From Antedon mediterranea (Eukaryota > Echinodermata > Crinoidea > Comatulida > Antedonidae): a stretch of 64,000 nucleotides of DNA. Of this stretch, positions 11,938 to 24,444 are shown piece by piece. Both the position numbers and the translations under genes were made by a program. The notes beneath the pieces are model-generated. The model worked only from the letters and a program-made list of their open reading frames with translations. It ran no database searches and was not told where the DNA came from. The stretch covers positions 13,891,001-13,955,000 of the forward strand of contig NC_092673.1 in assembly GCF_964355755.1 (NCBI RefSeq), written 5' to 3'. Numbering within the stretch: position 1 is the stretch's first letter; every line of letters begins with the position of its first letter.

Positions 11938-12663
11938 AAGTAATAAAAAAAGTATGTTGCCATTTTTATAAAAAAGCTTAAGTATGTCAAATTCAAGATG
12001 GCCGCCAAATTCAAGATGGCCGCCAATACGTAAAATAATCAATAAATGTACCATATTGGACAAAGTAACACCCATTATGAATGATATTTTAAGTTAAAAA
12101 TAATGGCATATGGGTTCTCTGCTATATAAGCATTATTATAAACGTACATTCATCCTTATTCTGACATTTTGAATTTCAAAATGGCTGCCATTTTTTTTAA
12201 ATGGATTAAATTTCTTATTTAAACGTTTTCAAGTTGTTACATTGATTGAAATCACATAAAATGATAGGCCTATGAAAACAACATGGTGAATAACGCAAAA
12301 TAGTAGGTAAAGTAATAAAAAAATATATGTTGCCATTTAAAAAAAAAAGCTTAAGGGTGTCAAATCTAAGATGGCCGCCAATACAAAAATTAAACAATAA
12401 ATGTTCCATATTGGACAAAGTAACACCCATTATGAATGATATTTTTAGTTAAAATTAATGGTATGGGTTCTCTGCTATATAAGCATTTATTATAAACCTA
12501 CATTTATCAGTATTTGGAATTTCAACATGGTCACCATTTAAAAAAAATTTATTCAATTTCTTATTAAAACGTTTGCAAGTTATAACATTGATTCAAATCA
12601 AATACAATGATAGGCCTATGAAAAAAACATGGTGATTAACACAAAATGGTGACCATCAGGAGT
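11938..12663. repeat. ~371-bp tandem duplication with 'ATGGCCGCC' words
   Basis: Two units start near 11938 and 12309. Both contain ATGTTGCCATTT, AAGATGGCCGCCAATAC, CCATATTGGACAAAGTAACA, GGGTTCTCTGCTATATAAGC and ATGATAGGCCTATGAAAA. The first unit also has an internal repeat of AATTCAAGATGGCCGCC. Related words recur near 19.66, 19.83, 43.8-44.5 and 50.7-51.25 kb. Confidence 0.85.
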
Positions 12664-14467
12664 ACACTTCTACCTAACCCTAACCTATTTCATAAACTAA
12701 CTTTGCCAAAGTCCTTTGATGAAATATTTCTAATAAGTGAGCTGTCTTGAATGTGATACAGTAAATTGTCCTTCCTTTTGTTCTCTACTATTGTATCCAT
12801 CAAACTTCTACTAGCACCGAACCATCCATAATCTATTAATAATACTATTAATTGTGTACTGATCTGGATGTTACGTCCTTTTTTATCGGTTGTATTGTTT
12901 CATCTGTTGAAATGGATTACAGTAGGCATACTGTATGCTTCTAGATAATGAACGATCTTATCTTTGTCGTGTACTAGAAGAAGTAATCAGTCTGAAGTAA
13001 AAAGTGCACATGGAATAACGCCAAACTCATACTTTGCTATATACAGTACTGTACCGACTGACTACGTGATACGACAAATAATCTCAATAGGAGTCCTCTT
13101 TTACTTTGTTAAGTTTTTCACCTGTATTCACAGTCATGTGTATTTTTGTCAATATTCTTCCCTTTCTTTAGGATCCCATATAGACAGTTTGCCTTCTACA
13201 AGACAATGCCTCAAACATTTTTTCTCCTGCAATGTCATCATGTCATGGCCAATAAACCCCTCTCTGAGAATTGCAGGAATCTTCATTATTTGGGATGCCT
13301 TTCCCACTTTCATCTGTCTTTAAATGTTGGCTTTCGAAGTCATCAACTAGATTTTCCAATGTGTGTTATCCCAATGATACCACGCTCAATGACATTGAGT
13401 TTACGATTTTCTTGTTCAATTCCGTTATCTTAATCAATTGATGTAAATCTAGCAAGTCCCTTTGTCACACATAAATGTCCTCTCTTAAACTCTGTCCAGT
13501 ATTTGGAATTTTTTTCAGTACTCTGTTGAAACAGGGAGGTGTTATACCTCCCTGGTTGAAAGATATACAGCGAAAGTAACTGGCCGTAGTCCAGAAATAT
13601 TAGATAAATGCATGTGTACTTTCCATGTGTGCAGATATCGTCTTGTGGCTCTGACATATAATAGAAATATTGTCGACTCTCTGTATTCAAGTTTATATCA
13701 TTATGATAAACATGTTCCAAAGAAAATGAAAGGTCACTTAGAATCTCTTTCTCTGTCTGCATTTTTTAAGGAAAGTGTCAGAAATTGTAGAGAAAGCAGA
13801 GTTAGTATGTGCTTCTGTGACGTCCTTTAGATATGTTTTCCATTTAAGATATTTGTGCCACTGTTGTAGGTAATACAAGTTCAGTTTCAACAAAAGCACT
13901 GGCCCAATGCTAGCCATAATATAGCTCGCTGGGTCGAAATAAGAATTGCTTCTTGATGTCCTCTCTCTCCAACTCAACTAATCTGGGTCAGGCATCATCA
14001 GGCATTATCTTGCCTTTCCCTATTACATGAGTTGTTATACCACAACCATGTGTAATGGTGGTCCATCTGTAGGGCGTATAAATCTAGTGAATTTGGTAGA
14101 GATTGTAGAATGTGACTGAGAAGTCAGAGTTAATGCTTCCTACGAAGCCTGTGAATGAGCTGTATCTTTATTTCCTTCAACCTTCGGCCAAAAGTGGTCA
14201 GGTTGAAAACTTACAATCCATACTGGTTACTATGGGCCTGAAGGTTCAGACATTAAATTACATGGCAATAACTCATTTATTATTTCACATTAGGTATAAA
14301 TACACTTGTTTTATATTTGTCGTATTTGAATGAGACTTTTCCGTGGAGTATTGTTAGGCCACGCCCACTATGCGCAGTGGAATTTTGTACTCAACGGAAA
14401 CGTGTAACTCGAATACATCAAATGAAAACGTGCTTAACGATTCAAAAACACGTGTATAGCTAGCTCT
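12664..14467. other. Unassigned stretch with two minus-strand open frames
   Basis: Minus frames at 13977-13738 and 13762-13430 are longer than average for this AT content, but I recognise no motif in them and see no clear splice sites. The last ~140 bases (CACGCCC, GCGCAGTGG, AACGTG) are GC-richer and probably the promoter side of Harbinger-A. Confidence 0.3.
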
Positions 14468-16255
14468 ATGATGGCGAACACAACACTTAAATCGTTTTTG
14501 GCAATTTATTTGTTGTACGAAGAAGATAGTGATGGCGATGATGAGGACGATCAGCGTATTGCCGTCTGTGCTGTTTTACTAAAGTCAACGTACGTAACGT
14601 AGGATATTCATATTCATATTCATTTATTATCCAGAAAAATAAAACAATAATACAAAAAGCATAAATTACATAGAACAACAACAAGCAGAGAAAAAAACGC
14701 AGGACACTATCCTGCGTTTTTTCTCTGCTTGTTGTTGTTCTATGTAATTTAATTTATTTAGCAGCCTATGAAAGCAAAACAAAAAAAAGTCACGTAGGCC
14801 TACTCAGCTCACTCATGCTCCAGTGGCAGAGCACGGCGGTGGGTGGGCAATTTAGGAGGGCCAGAGTGGGTCTGTTATAGTAGGCCTACCTTCCCGATCA
14901 TAAGCGTACAGGCTGTACTACAGCCCTACATTGGTCTACTCAGGCATATTATGCCCTAACCTGCCACTGCACCTAAACCAAGTCTAATGGTACCTTACTG
15001 CGGCCTATATATTATTATTTAGTGACTATAAAATAGCATAAAATAAAATTATAACCTACTTCCTATACTGTAGGTCTGTATAGAAATAGTATAGTGGTAG
15101 TATATGCATAATACGGTTATGTAATAAAGGATCATCATCTAAAGTAGGCCTTAATACTACATGCTTACATATGAGGTTAATCTAGACTAAGATTATTCCG
15201 ATTAAAATGGTTTTGATTTTTGCAGATCAGGTAGGAGACCTCGCCACCGGCAGATGTTTTATATAGAGAATGTCATACATACATTTAGACTGGATGAGTT
15301 TAAAACATTCTTTCGTGTATGTCGAAGCAGTGTGGACATCTTACTGGAATGGATTAGTCGTACCTGCCAAGATGAACATATCGCAGGAATTACTGAAAGA
15401 GAGTCAACAGGAGGAATGCCACAGGTACCCTTAGAAAAGAGAGTTTTAGTGTTGTTGTGGTATTTGGCCAGCTTGGATAAATATTCATCGATAGCAGATA
15501 GATTTGGATTGAGTGAAAGTACTGCTTGTGATGCCACAAGAACACTAGCTAACTTTATATCCCAGCATCTGTTGGATAAGATTATACAGTGGCCCTCCCA
15601 GAATGAATGCATAGAAATCTCCAGCATATATAGAGAGTTGAAACATTTTGACGGTGTTGTTGGGATGATAGACGGAACACACATACCAATTAAGCAACCT
15701 TCTGAACGTGGCACAGACTACTATAATAGGAAAGACTTCTACTCTGTAGTTCTACAAGCAGTGGTAAGAGAAGACATGCAATTTACTAATGTTTACACAG
15801 GATGGCCTGGAAAGGTTCACGATTCAAGAGTTTTCAGAAATTCGCCTCTCTTTGAAATTGGTCCCCAACTCTGCAATGGAAACCGACATATTCTAGGTGA
15901 CTCTGCTTACCCAAACCTTGTTTGGTGTCTTGTTCCTTTTCGGGATGATGGGCATTTAACCCCAGCTCAAAGAAGATATAATAAGACTCATGCTAGTATC
16001 AGGAGTGTTGTGGAGCGTGCATTTGGCCTTTTGAAAGGCCGGTTTGTACGTCTTCGCTACATTGATCAAAGGCACATCAGAACAATTGTAACAACAATTT
16101 TATCTGCTTGTGTTCTGCATAACATATGTATTTTGAACAATGATGAATTTCAAGAGATTCTAGAAGGTGAACATGTGGTGCCAGAATTTGGTGATGGACA
16201 TGAAGCAGCTGTCAAGAGATTGACAATAGCTAGAAATTTGTTACAGAAGGATTAA
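14468..16255 (+). CDS. PIF/Harbinger transposase, two exons, open
   Basis: Exon 1 (14468-14589) starts MMANTTLKSFLAIYLLYEE and is followed by a GTACGT donor; exon 2 starts at 15226 after TTTGCAG. The join keeps frame and gives about 383 residues, a usual length for HARBI1-like proteins. Numbered from the ATG at 15254, the DDE domain shows D140 (GMIDGTHIPI), D216 (ILGDSAYP) and E254 (SVVERAFGLL), with YTGWPGKVHDSRVF between them and VLHNICI at the end. The N-terminal part has the RCHRQMFYIE/FRVCRSSVDILL-type helix-turn-helix region, where the basic stretch reads GRRPRHRQ. No stop or frameshift was seen. It would cut and paste the element in the nucleus with the Myb-like partner. Splicing is inferred from sequence only. 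Confidence 0.85.
14663..14750. repeat. 41-bp inverted repeat (hairpin) in the transposase intron
   Basis: Left arm 14663-14703 and right arm 14710-14750 are complementary except for one base in the A/T run, around a five- to six-base loop. The left arm continues outward into a LINE-like 3' end read on the minus strand, with an (ATATGA)-type tail at about 14604-14625. Confidence 0.85.
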
Positions 16256-16389
16256 CACAATACTGTCAGATACTGTAGAAGAAAGGTTGAATAAAAGTTA
16301 CTTTACAGTACAATAGAATTCAGATTTATTTTTTAATTTGTAGTTTAGAATGTTGATTTCTGTGTAAAATGAGGCATACCAAAGTTAAT

Positions 16390-17280
16390 ATTTTTATTTT
16401 ATTTTATTCAATCAAAACCAACAGCGATAAATACCGCCACTAACAGGTTTGAAACATAAAACAATACAACATCAAAAACGGTTAACAATAAAATACAGAT
16501 AAAATATATATATATATATATAAAACATAGATTGGCATGCCATAAATAATTTCAATTAAAACAGGTTATGCAGACTGTTCAAGAAGTGAACACATCATCG
16601 TCCTCTTAAAATAACCAAGTCTATCATTAAAAATATCGATATGATTGCTATTTAGATTATTAAATGTATAAGGTAGTCTATGAAAAAGTCCCCTCTTAGT
16701 ACAGTCGACACGGCTAAAAGGAATATGCAATAAATGTCTATTTCGTGTACGACCAGGAACATTTAAACTAAATAGTGAAATTAATGAACAGTCATATTTA
16801 GAATTTAAAATATTATATAAAAAAACCATATCAGATATCGTTCGACGATTGCTGACAGAATCAATGGAAAAGGCAAAATTAACACAGTTATAAGACAGGA
16901 ATCGAACAAACTTCCGTTGAACAGTGTCGATTCGACGGGCCTGACATGGAGAAATTGAATTGAAAATTGCGGAACAATATTCAAGGTGAGGACGTATAAT
17001 AGATTTGTATAAAGATGAAAGTGCCCTGCCGTCGTTCATAAACCTACAATTTCTCCATATTAAGCCCATCATTCTATTAGCTTTTGACAACACATGATTA
17101 ATATGTGAACAAAAATTTAATTTACTATCAATAAAAATACCTAAATCTTTCCATACATAAACCATCTCAAGATCATGTCCACTCAGATTATAATTGAAGA
17201 GCACAGGCCTTTTTTTAAGTGTTATAGATAAATATTTGCATTTATTAGCATTAAGTTTTAATGCATGCATGCAAATATAT
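16390..17280 (-). mobile_element. 5'-truncated CR1/Jockey-type LINE (LINE-A), RT C-terminal part
   Basis: The minus-strand frame 17270-16566 (234 residues) reads LKLNANKCKYLSI, GHDLEMVYVWKDLGIFIDSK, HLEYCSAIFNS, RRIDTVQRKFVRFL and KRGLFHRLPYTFNNL. This is the thumb and C-terminal region of a non-LTR reverse transcriptase of the CR1/Jockey/L2 type. The catalytic FADD part is missing, so it is a typical 5'-truncated insertion. The 3' end is a TAAAA-type short repeat (16390-16409). It sits between the two Harbinger-A genes. A closely similar piece occurs at 54459-54594. Confidence 0.85.
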
Positions 17281-17638
17281 AAAATTAAATTAATGAATCA
17301 CATTTAAAACATTTGTTGATACTGAAGCTGTTGCACTTTATTGCAGTTTATAACATCCTGAAAACATCATGAAAAATACATACTGTAGTGAGACAACACT
17401 TTAAATTGACCCAATAAATTACCTGCTACCAAAATATTTACTTTATAAATACTGTACAGTACAATAATTTGTTTCTTCAATCTCAACACAAAGCATCATG
17501 CTGCCAAATAACAAACTACTAAAACTTTATAATAAAACTGTAACAATAAAACCAGAAAACTACTGCTATAACTAATAGTATTTTTTAAAGTTACAGTTAA
17601 CAACAAAACTTAGCCATTTAACAAAAACCGTTTCTCCT

Positions 17639-18231
17639 TTAATTTGTTCTCTCTTGTTTAAGTGAACCAACTATCTCTTTTAACAGTTCAATTTTCATTG
17701 ATTCGTGTTCTCTTCTTTCTTTCTGTCGTTTTTCATTTTCAGCCAATTTATTCTTCTCCGACTCTCTTAAAAAATCCAGCAATTCAGTTTGCACATTTGG
17801 CTCTTTACACTTTTTTTTTTATTCCTCCGCTTTCTTATTCCGGATACCGAACTACTTGAATCCGATTCTGTATTGCTAAGCGTTGAATTATTCTGGCCAT
17901 CACTTTCTTCTACTACTTCTTCCTGTGGCAATGGGCATCCAGAACCTCCAGTGATGGGTGGGTTTATGTCGTGCCTTTTGGCAACAATTTCATCTATTTC
18001 TTCAAAGTATTGAAAAGATTTGCGCTTGGCACCAGTCTTCTCTTGTTGTTGTTGTTGTTGTTTCTTTACTGATTGGAGCTTGCAGTTCATCATTGTCTGG
18101 CACACTGATTTCTGGCTTGTCTGGCACACTGATTTCTGGCTTGTCTGGCACACTGATTTCTGGCTTGTCTGGCACACTGATTTCTGGCTTGTCTGGCACA
18201 CTGATTTCTGGCTTGTCTGGCACACTGACTG
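17639..18231 (-). pseudogene. Harbinger-A Myb-like protein, C-terminal exon, one homopolymer frameshift
   Basis: The exon begins after TTTATCAG with five 8-residue repeats (SVCQTSQK), then a Gln run, TGAKRKSFQYFEEIDEIVAK and a Ser/Glu-rich linker with RKRRNKKK. These match the region that follows the Myb/SANT domain in Harbinger accessory proteins. The frame is lost in a run of ten A/T pairs (17811-17820). In the next frame it resumes with TELLDFLRESEKNKLAENEK and REHESMKIELLKEIVG and stops at 17639, a usual coiled-coil end. The Myb-domain exon was not found upstream. The single lesion is in a homopolymer, so it could be a sequencing or assembly error. Confidence 0.65.
18095..18230. repeat. 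24-bp minisatellite inside the Myb-like exon
   Basis: GTCTGGCACACTGATTTCTG plus CTT repeats with 24-base spacing at 18095, 18119, 18143, 18167, 18191 and partly at 18215. As 24 is a multiple of three, all frames stay open, which is why several overlapping open frames appear here. Confidence 0.95.
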
Positions 18232-18299
18232 CTGATAAAACAAAACTCCATTAATCCATAACTCATAAATACTACAGTATTATTGTACATAAGCATCTA

Positions 18300-19600
18300 G
18301 GTCAGTGACATCAGAATTGAAGTTACACAGTATAATAAATTATAAATCTGGATATGTAATTAGCTACTTTTCATTTAAACCACTTAGACAACCTTTGTCT
18401 TGGAAGTGGCAATCAACTCTCAACATGTCTCAGTTGTTTTAGTTGTTTGATCCTTCATTATGTTTGCAGTACTGTATTACTATTATATTATACAGTTTTT
18501 TTAAATACCTGAAGCTTGTAACCCTATTTCTTGATTCTTTTGATTATAATTTAGATATTTATTCTTATTCTAGTTAATATTATTATTATGTATCTATAAG
18601 TATGGTAGCATTTGATTAATTTAAAAATACAATACAATGCAGTAATTTATAGGCGGCCTGTCCTACTACTAGTAGTATAGAGTAGTGGTGTAAACATTTA
18701 AAAGAGATTACAAATTCTATATCCGTAATTGCCGTAAGCTTCTCAACAACTAACTAGACAAGGGGCTTGCCGAGTGACAACATATTTTATTTATAGCTAC
18801 AGTAGGCCTGTACTTTTTATAAATCAAAATAAAGTGTCTGCCATAATATATCTAGGCTACCTAGGGCCTAGATAGGCTAGGCCTATATTTGTGTAAAATA
18901 AAAAATTGTTGTAATTTTACTTATTTTTATTCAAATAAAGTATAGGCCTAGGCCTAACTGTATTTAATAATTACTTCAATTTTGTTAAGTCGCCGTCGTA
19001 GCAGACTGCAAAAGAAGCGCGACTTTCTTGAGGCCTAGGCTACATTACATACTCTATCTACCTACTACCACCTGTTTATACTAGGGGTCTACACAAGAGA
19101 CCGACCGCTGGGTAGTCTAGTACTAGCCCTAGGAGGTAGTATGCCTACCACCTAAGTTGATCTACTGTAGTCTAGGCCTATGCAAATTTAAACAAAATTA
19201 ATATCCTTCAGATCACTTAAAAGTAACATACAAGTAAAGTTCAGTTTATTATCCTAACTCAAAAGCTAGGATTTGTAATACCTTTCCAGCATCAATAATT
19301 TTTTTATGATTGAGCTGCACATGTGCTATATCGTCTCAAAAGTTCCCATTCACATACAACAATTGTGGTCCTGTCTGAGATACAAACATTGAAATAAATG
19401 TTTCAGCTTTATGAAAAGAAATGAGATCTATAATTTAGAATTTGAAGTAATTGTTGAATATTTGATATCAATTTGTAAGTCGTTCCGATGAATTCATTTA
19501 ATGGTCATGTGGGGTATTATATCTATTATTATAGAGAACATTGACATCTTAAACAGCCTAATATTAGCCAATCCTATGAGAAGTGACTATTTTAGAACAT
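18300..19600. repeat. AT-rich stretch with an AGGCCT-rich cluster
   Basis: No coding sequence recognised. From about 18.65 to 19.18 kb the words AGGCCT, GGCCTA and TAGGCC occur very often, giving a palindrome-prone segment. Similar clusters occur at 55.4-55.96 and 58.2-58.28 kb. Confidence 0.5.
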
Positions 19601-21765
19601 TGTATACAAACAACAATTTATGCACACATATTTTTTAAAAAATGTAATAAATATTTTCAGTGGCGGCCATTTTGAAATCCAAGATGACTGACAAATTATC
19701 GCTTTACAAAGCTAAGATTGTATAATATAATATGATATTGTAATAATACCATCAAAACAGACTTGTTCCACATTCATAATTTGTGTTAATATTGGTGATA
19801 TTCTGATTTTAAATAGTGTTTATTTGAATGTTGGCGGCCATCTTGAATTTGGTCCTTTAAATGTGTTTAGAAAAAATGGCAACATATTTTTTTTCATTCC
19901 TTATATTATCAACATATGAAATAAAGTCAAAGTTTGCTTTTAACAAAAAATTTACACGACATTTATATAAACGACATATCAGCCTACACTATATTCAAAA
20001 CAACCGTATTCCTATTCTTTATCTACACTATATTCAAAACAACCGTATTCCTATTCTTTATCATTGTGTTTAGCTCTAACCAAATTGGTTATATAGTAAA
20101 ACACAGTGCTACATTGCTATGTAAATTTCATGTATCATAATATTATTAATATTAAATGTTTCCTATTATTTATCATTGTGTTTATTAAACATGGAAATAA
20201 TAATTACCCTGTCTGACATACTTTTGTCAACTCAGTAAACGCTTGTATATCAAATATTCTCTCATATACTCTGGGATTCACTCACAAATAGGCCAATACA
20301 AATAATTAGTATTCTACAATTACACTTTATTCCTGTTGGTCTACTTTTAAGCATCAAAATACCTGTGGTAAAAATAACTAGATCAATTATTTTAGACATT
20401 GTGAACTCTGTAGGTCACTTAAAGGTAAAGATGAGTTTTTCATCATGTAAGATCTATAAAAGAATTTGTCATATTAAACATTATTATCATTAATTCATGA
20501 AGATGAACAAAAATAACATTCGAAATATAGAATCTACATGCTTCACCTTCTCAGAATAAACATTAGTAATATACCCACTTATAATCTACAAGCTGCATTT
20601 TATGTAAATTTAAATAGTATATTGACCTATAGCGGCCAGCTATAAATCCTGGAATGCCATCGCGCGCAGAGTAATATATATTGTATTTACGTCACGTAAA
20701 ACTTTGTCTCTATCTGCCGTTGCATATTTGACACTCCCATTCAACGGTATCTACTGTGATATGGAGGTACATGTATTATGATACCACCTCCCACACACAT
20801 CACAACAGCTCTGTTGCCTGCCTTTGGGCAGTGCATGGCACAGCCTCACATGCTCTTAGAGAACCTTTTTGGCCTCTCAGCAATAGTCTTCTCAGAACGA
20901 AAACATGCATGATTTTTGCATCATCCAGCAGAATTGGGTTCACGTCCATTGTAATACTGAATGCATTCTGAAACATAAATAAAAATGAAAGCAAATTAAA
21001 ACAAGGCTAATCTTATATTGTATAAAGTACAGTACAATACTGTCACCAAATTAATAATTATGCAATTGTGGTTTGTGTTTTCTTACAACATAATATACTA
21101 GGCAGATTATTTTGTGACCAATTTTGTAAAGGCTCATTTGAATTACTTGGTTCTTGTTGAAAATATTTATATTTGTAATGCAATACACCAACTCCCTAGC
21201 ACAAAGTGCCAAAATGTTATTGCTAGTGTTTTTCCAGTTGAATTCTTGAAATAAATTTGATTAACATGACATCTTGTTTTTTTTACGAAGACAATAAAGT
21301 TTCTTGTATCTTTTGAATGTAATACTTCAATTCTAAAAATAGAAGTGAAATGCTTAAACTTATTTATGTAAAATATTTACCTGAAGTTTTCAAGGTGACG
21401 TTCGTTATTTAGATTCAAAGAATCTAAAATACACACACTAATTGATGGGATGTGTGCTACAAGAAGAATCCAGTGAGTTGTGACATGTATTGGTGCAAAC
21501 AACCACTTGAATTTTGATAGCACAATAACAAATGGAAAAAAAACACAGAAATATAGTTGACAGTTTCACAAAAAATGAGCATGGCAGAATATTATATTAT
21601 ATTAAATGTAATTAGGTGATCATTTAGAATAAAATGATTTACTGAAACCAAATTTATATAAAACCCAGTGCTAATTAATTACTATGTAAATGTAATTTAT
21701 TATACTATTTGTTTCCTAAACATTATCATTGTGTTTAACCGTAACCAAATTGGTAATAGTAAAAC
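19601..21765. other. Non-coding stretch with dispersed repeat words
   Basis: GGCGGCCATTTTGAAATCCA (near 19663) and GGCGGCCATCTTGAAT (near 19834) are the words seen in the 12-kb and 44/51-kb repeats. A 39-bp unit (CTACACTATATTCAAAACAA...) is repeated directly near 19984 and 20023. The block around 20070-20180 resembles 21661-21765 (CAAATTGGT...GTAAAACACA), so these are two copies of one dispersed repeat. No gene recognised. Confidence 0.4.
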
Positions 21766-21888
21766 ACAATTCAATTCAATTCAATAGACATTTATTAACA
21801 AAATCTGAATACATACAGTAGGAAAACAAGAAACAGGATTTTACAGAATTATAAAGTATATCAGAAAATGAAGGCAAAAGCCCAGAAA
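21766..21888 (-). mobile_element. LINE 3' end with (TTGAA)n tail
   Basis: Read on the minus strand, the segment ends in three TTGAA-type units (plus-strand AATTCAATTCAATTCAAT at 21769-21786). Its 5' side is cut where Gypsy G4 begins. Confidence 0.55.
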
Positions 21889-23362
21889 GATGTTTATGCA
21901 AGCCTGTCTTCTTGATCAATTTTTCAAATCCGTTTTGTGTTATTTAGATGACATACTGATTTATTCTAGTAGTTTTGAGGATCATCTAGAACACATTGAT
22001 GTTTTTTTCAATCGACTATGAGAATTTGGACTGAAGATAAAACCAAGTAAATGTGACTTATTTTGTCCAAAAGTTAAATATCTAGGACATATTGCAACCA
22101 GAGATGGAGTTGCAGCAGATCCAGAAAAGCTGACTGCAGTAAAAGATTGGCCTGTACCTTCCACTGTTAAAGAGTTGCGTTCATTTTTAGGTTTTTGTTC
22201 GTTTTACCGACGATTTGTACCTGGTTTCTCGCAGATAGCTGGACCTCTACACAACCTAGTTGCAGAGTCTTTGAAAGAGATTAAAGAGAAGAAATTTGTT
22301 AATTTTAAATGGAGGCCCAAACACCAAAGTGCATTTGAGGTATTGAAGACCAAGCTCTGTTCAGAACCAGTACTTGCTTATGCAGATTTTACCTTGCCTT
22401 TCGAAGTAGAAATAGATGCATCATTTATTGGGTTGGGAGCGGTGTTGTCACAAGTACAGGATGGGAAAAGACGTGTAATCGCATATGCCAGCCGAACGTT
22501 ACGAGGTGCAGAACGAAATATGAAAAAGTATTCTAGTATGAAGCTGGAGATGCTGGGAATGAAGTGGGCAATTTCAGACAAGTTTCGTGATTATCTTTTA
22601 GGAAACAAATTTATTGTGTTTACAGACAATAATCCGTTGGCTCACCTTAACTCTGCCAAGTTAGATGCAGTTAGTCAGCGATGGATTAGCGAGTTGTCAT
22701 CTTTTAATTTTGAAGTTCATTACAAGCCTGGGAAGAACAATAAAGCAGCAGACGCTCTATCTCAAAGAGCTCACAGAGAAGACCCTGTTATAACTTCCGA
22801 AGACTTCCGACAGACAGCTGGAATGACCAGTCTCCCTGAAAGTTTAGCTAATCACAATTTCAGTCATATAAACATCCAAACACATGTAAAAGCACTCAAG
22901 GCGGTACCCGTATTTCCTGGCTACGACTACCAACAGCTGGCTGAATTTCAACGGAAAGATTCATCCATTGCAAGACTTTGCCACTACATTAGTCTAAACC
23001 GTAAACCAAACCCTGACGAGAGAAGCAATGAAACCGAGGAAGTTCGACTACTTCTACGGGAGTTAGATCAAGTCAGAGATGATCTACTTTACCGAGTGAG
23101 CGCTGATGGCGACCAGTGGCAATTCATTCTACCCGACGTATTAAGAGAAGATGTCATGAAAGCCTGTCATGATCAAACAGGTCACCAAGGAGCAAACCGA
23201 ACTTTGGGTTTAATACGCAAACGTTGTTTCTGGCCGAAGATGTATGAGAACATAACTTCATGGTGTGAACAGTGTGACCGATGTTTAAAGGCTAAAGTTG
23301 GTCCTAAAGTCCGGGAACCATTAAGAAGTATCGTCGCTTCAAAACCAAGTTGTTGCTGTTGA
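21889..23362 (+). pseudogene. G4 pol: partial RT, RNase H, integrase zinc region
   Basis: YLDDILIYSSSFEDHLEHI is followed by an in-frame TGA (22018-22020). The RT thumb then continues with KVKYLGHIATRDGVAADPEK and RSFLGFCSFYRRFVPGFSQI. RNase H has EIDASFIGLGAVLSQ, YSSMKLEMLGMKWAI and FTDNNPLAHL. The integrase HHCC region has HDQTGHQGANRTLGLIRKRC and CEQCDRCLKAK. The frame is lost near 23340. It encodes the replication enzymes of a Ty3/Gypsy retrotransposon but is not functional. Confidence 0.85.
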
Positions 23363-24379
23363 CTTTACTTGAGAAGGACTCTACCGGAAAAGAAAACGTG
23401 CTCGTGATCACTGATGTCTTCTCCAAGTACACATTAGCTGTAAAGATACAGCAAAGATACTGGTAAGGGAATGGTTCACCAAGTTTGGTATTCCTCAAAG
23501 ACTCCACTCCGACCAGGGACGGAATTTTGAATCTTCACTTATTCGTTCACTTTGTACAATGTATGGAGTAACCAAGACAAGAACAACACCGTACCATCAT
23601 GAGGGAAACGGACAAGTAGAACGATTCAACAGAACTCTGCATGATCTATTGAAATCACTACCAAGTAATCAGAAACGAAGATGGTCCGAACATTTGCCTG
23701 AAGTACTTTATGCCTACAATGTAGCTGAACATTCATCAACTGGCTTTTCTCCATTCGTCTTGATGTTTGGAAGACAACCTAAACTACCTATCGTAGCGTA
23801 GCGGTAACTAAAGAGATAAATGATTGGTTAGCCTCGAGTATGGAAACCATGAAGATGACGTATGAGAAAGCAGGGGAGCGTCTCAAACAGGAAGCAGAGA
23901 ACCGGAAGAAGATCTACGACCAGAAAGCTAAAGAGAAATCGTTGGCAATGGGTACAAAAGTCTTTACCAAGTCGCATCCACTAGGGAGACACAAGATTGC
24001 TGATGAATGGGACCCAGCAATATTTGAAATTATATCCAGACCTGGAGGTAACACTTCTTACACCGTTAAACGTGTAGATGGTACTGGTGGAAAGAGAACT
24101 GTTCATCGTCGAGAAATAAAACCATGTCCTTTGGTGTACCTACAACCAGAGCAAGAAAATCAACAACCAATGTCCTATGTGTTCGATGACTCGCAGTCCG
24201 ATTCTGATGGCGTTAGTTCAGACGATACACCTCGACGCAGCATCCGACTAAGGAGGAAGCTTAATCAAAGATGTCAATCAGTACATGGATCCGATGATAT
24301 GCACCACCAACATCTAGTTAATATTAATGATATTTTGATAAGTGTGCGGACCAAATGTAAAATGTTTCTGCACATTTAG
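23363..24379 (+). pseudogene. G4 integrase core and C-terminal tail, multiple lesions
   Basis: The core is spread over three frames: VLVITDVFSKYTLAVKIQ; HSDQGRNFESSLIRSL with [20 protein letters not shown] (second Asp and the catalytic Glu); and, after stops near 23800, a tail from 23840 with YDQKAKEKSLAMGTKVF and VKRVDGTGGKRTVHRREIKP. At least three frameshifts or deletions separate these blocks. Confidence 0.8.
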
Positions 24380-24444
24380 TTTAATCTTACATATTTTATT
24401 TCATAATATTAAGTTTGAGGACAAACTCAGCTTAAACAGGGGAG

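Larger units (their letters stand above)
14335..18300. mobile_element. Harbinger-A: PIF/Harbinger DNA transposon with both genes
   Basis: A plus-strand transposase (14468-16255) and a convergent minus-strand Myb-like gene (18231-17639) form the two-gene layout of autonomous PIF/Harbinger elements. A LINE fragment (16390-17280) lies between their 3' ends. I could not find a matching pair of terminal inverted repeats or a 3-bp target duplication, so the outer limits are approximate. Confidence 0.7.

Noticed and set aside
13430-13977. Minus-strand coding gene
   Set aside because: Two adjacent open frames without motifs, splice sites or a linked domain.
18002-18296. Five overlapping open frames on both strands
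   Set aside because: The 24-bp repeat keeps every frame open; only the minus frame joining TGAKRKSFQYFEEIDEIV is supported by a family pattern.
20756-20994. Harbinger N-terminal-like minus frame
   Set aside because: Only a Leu/Arg-rich stretch resembles it; too little to call.
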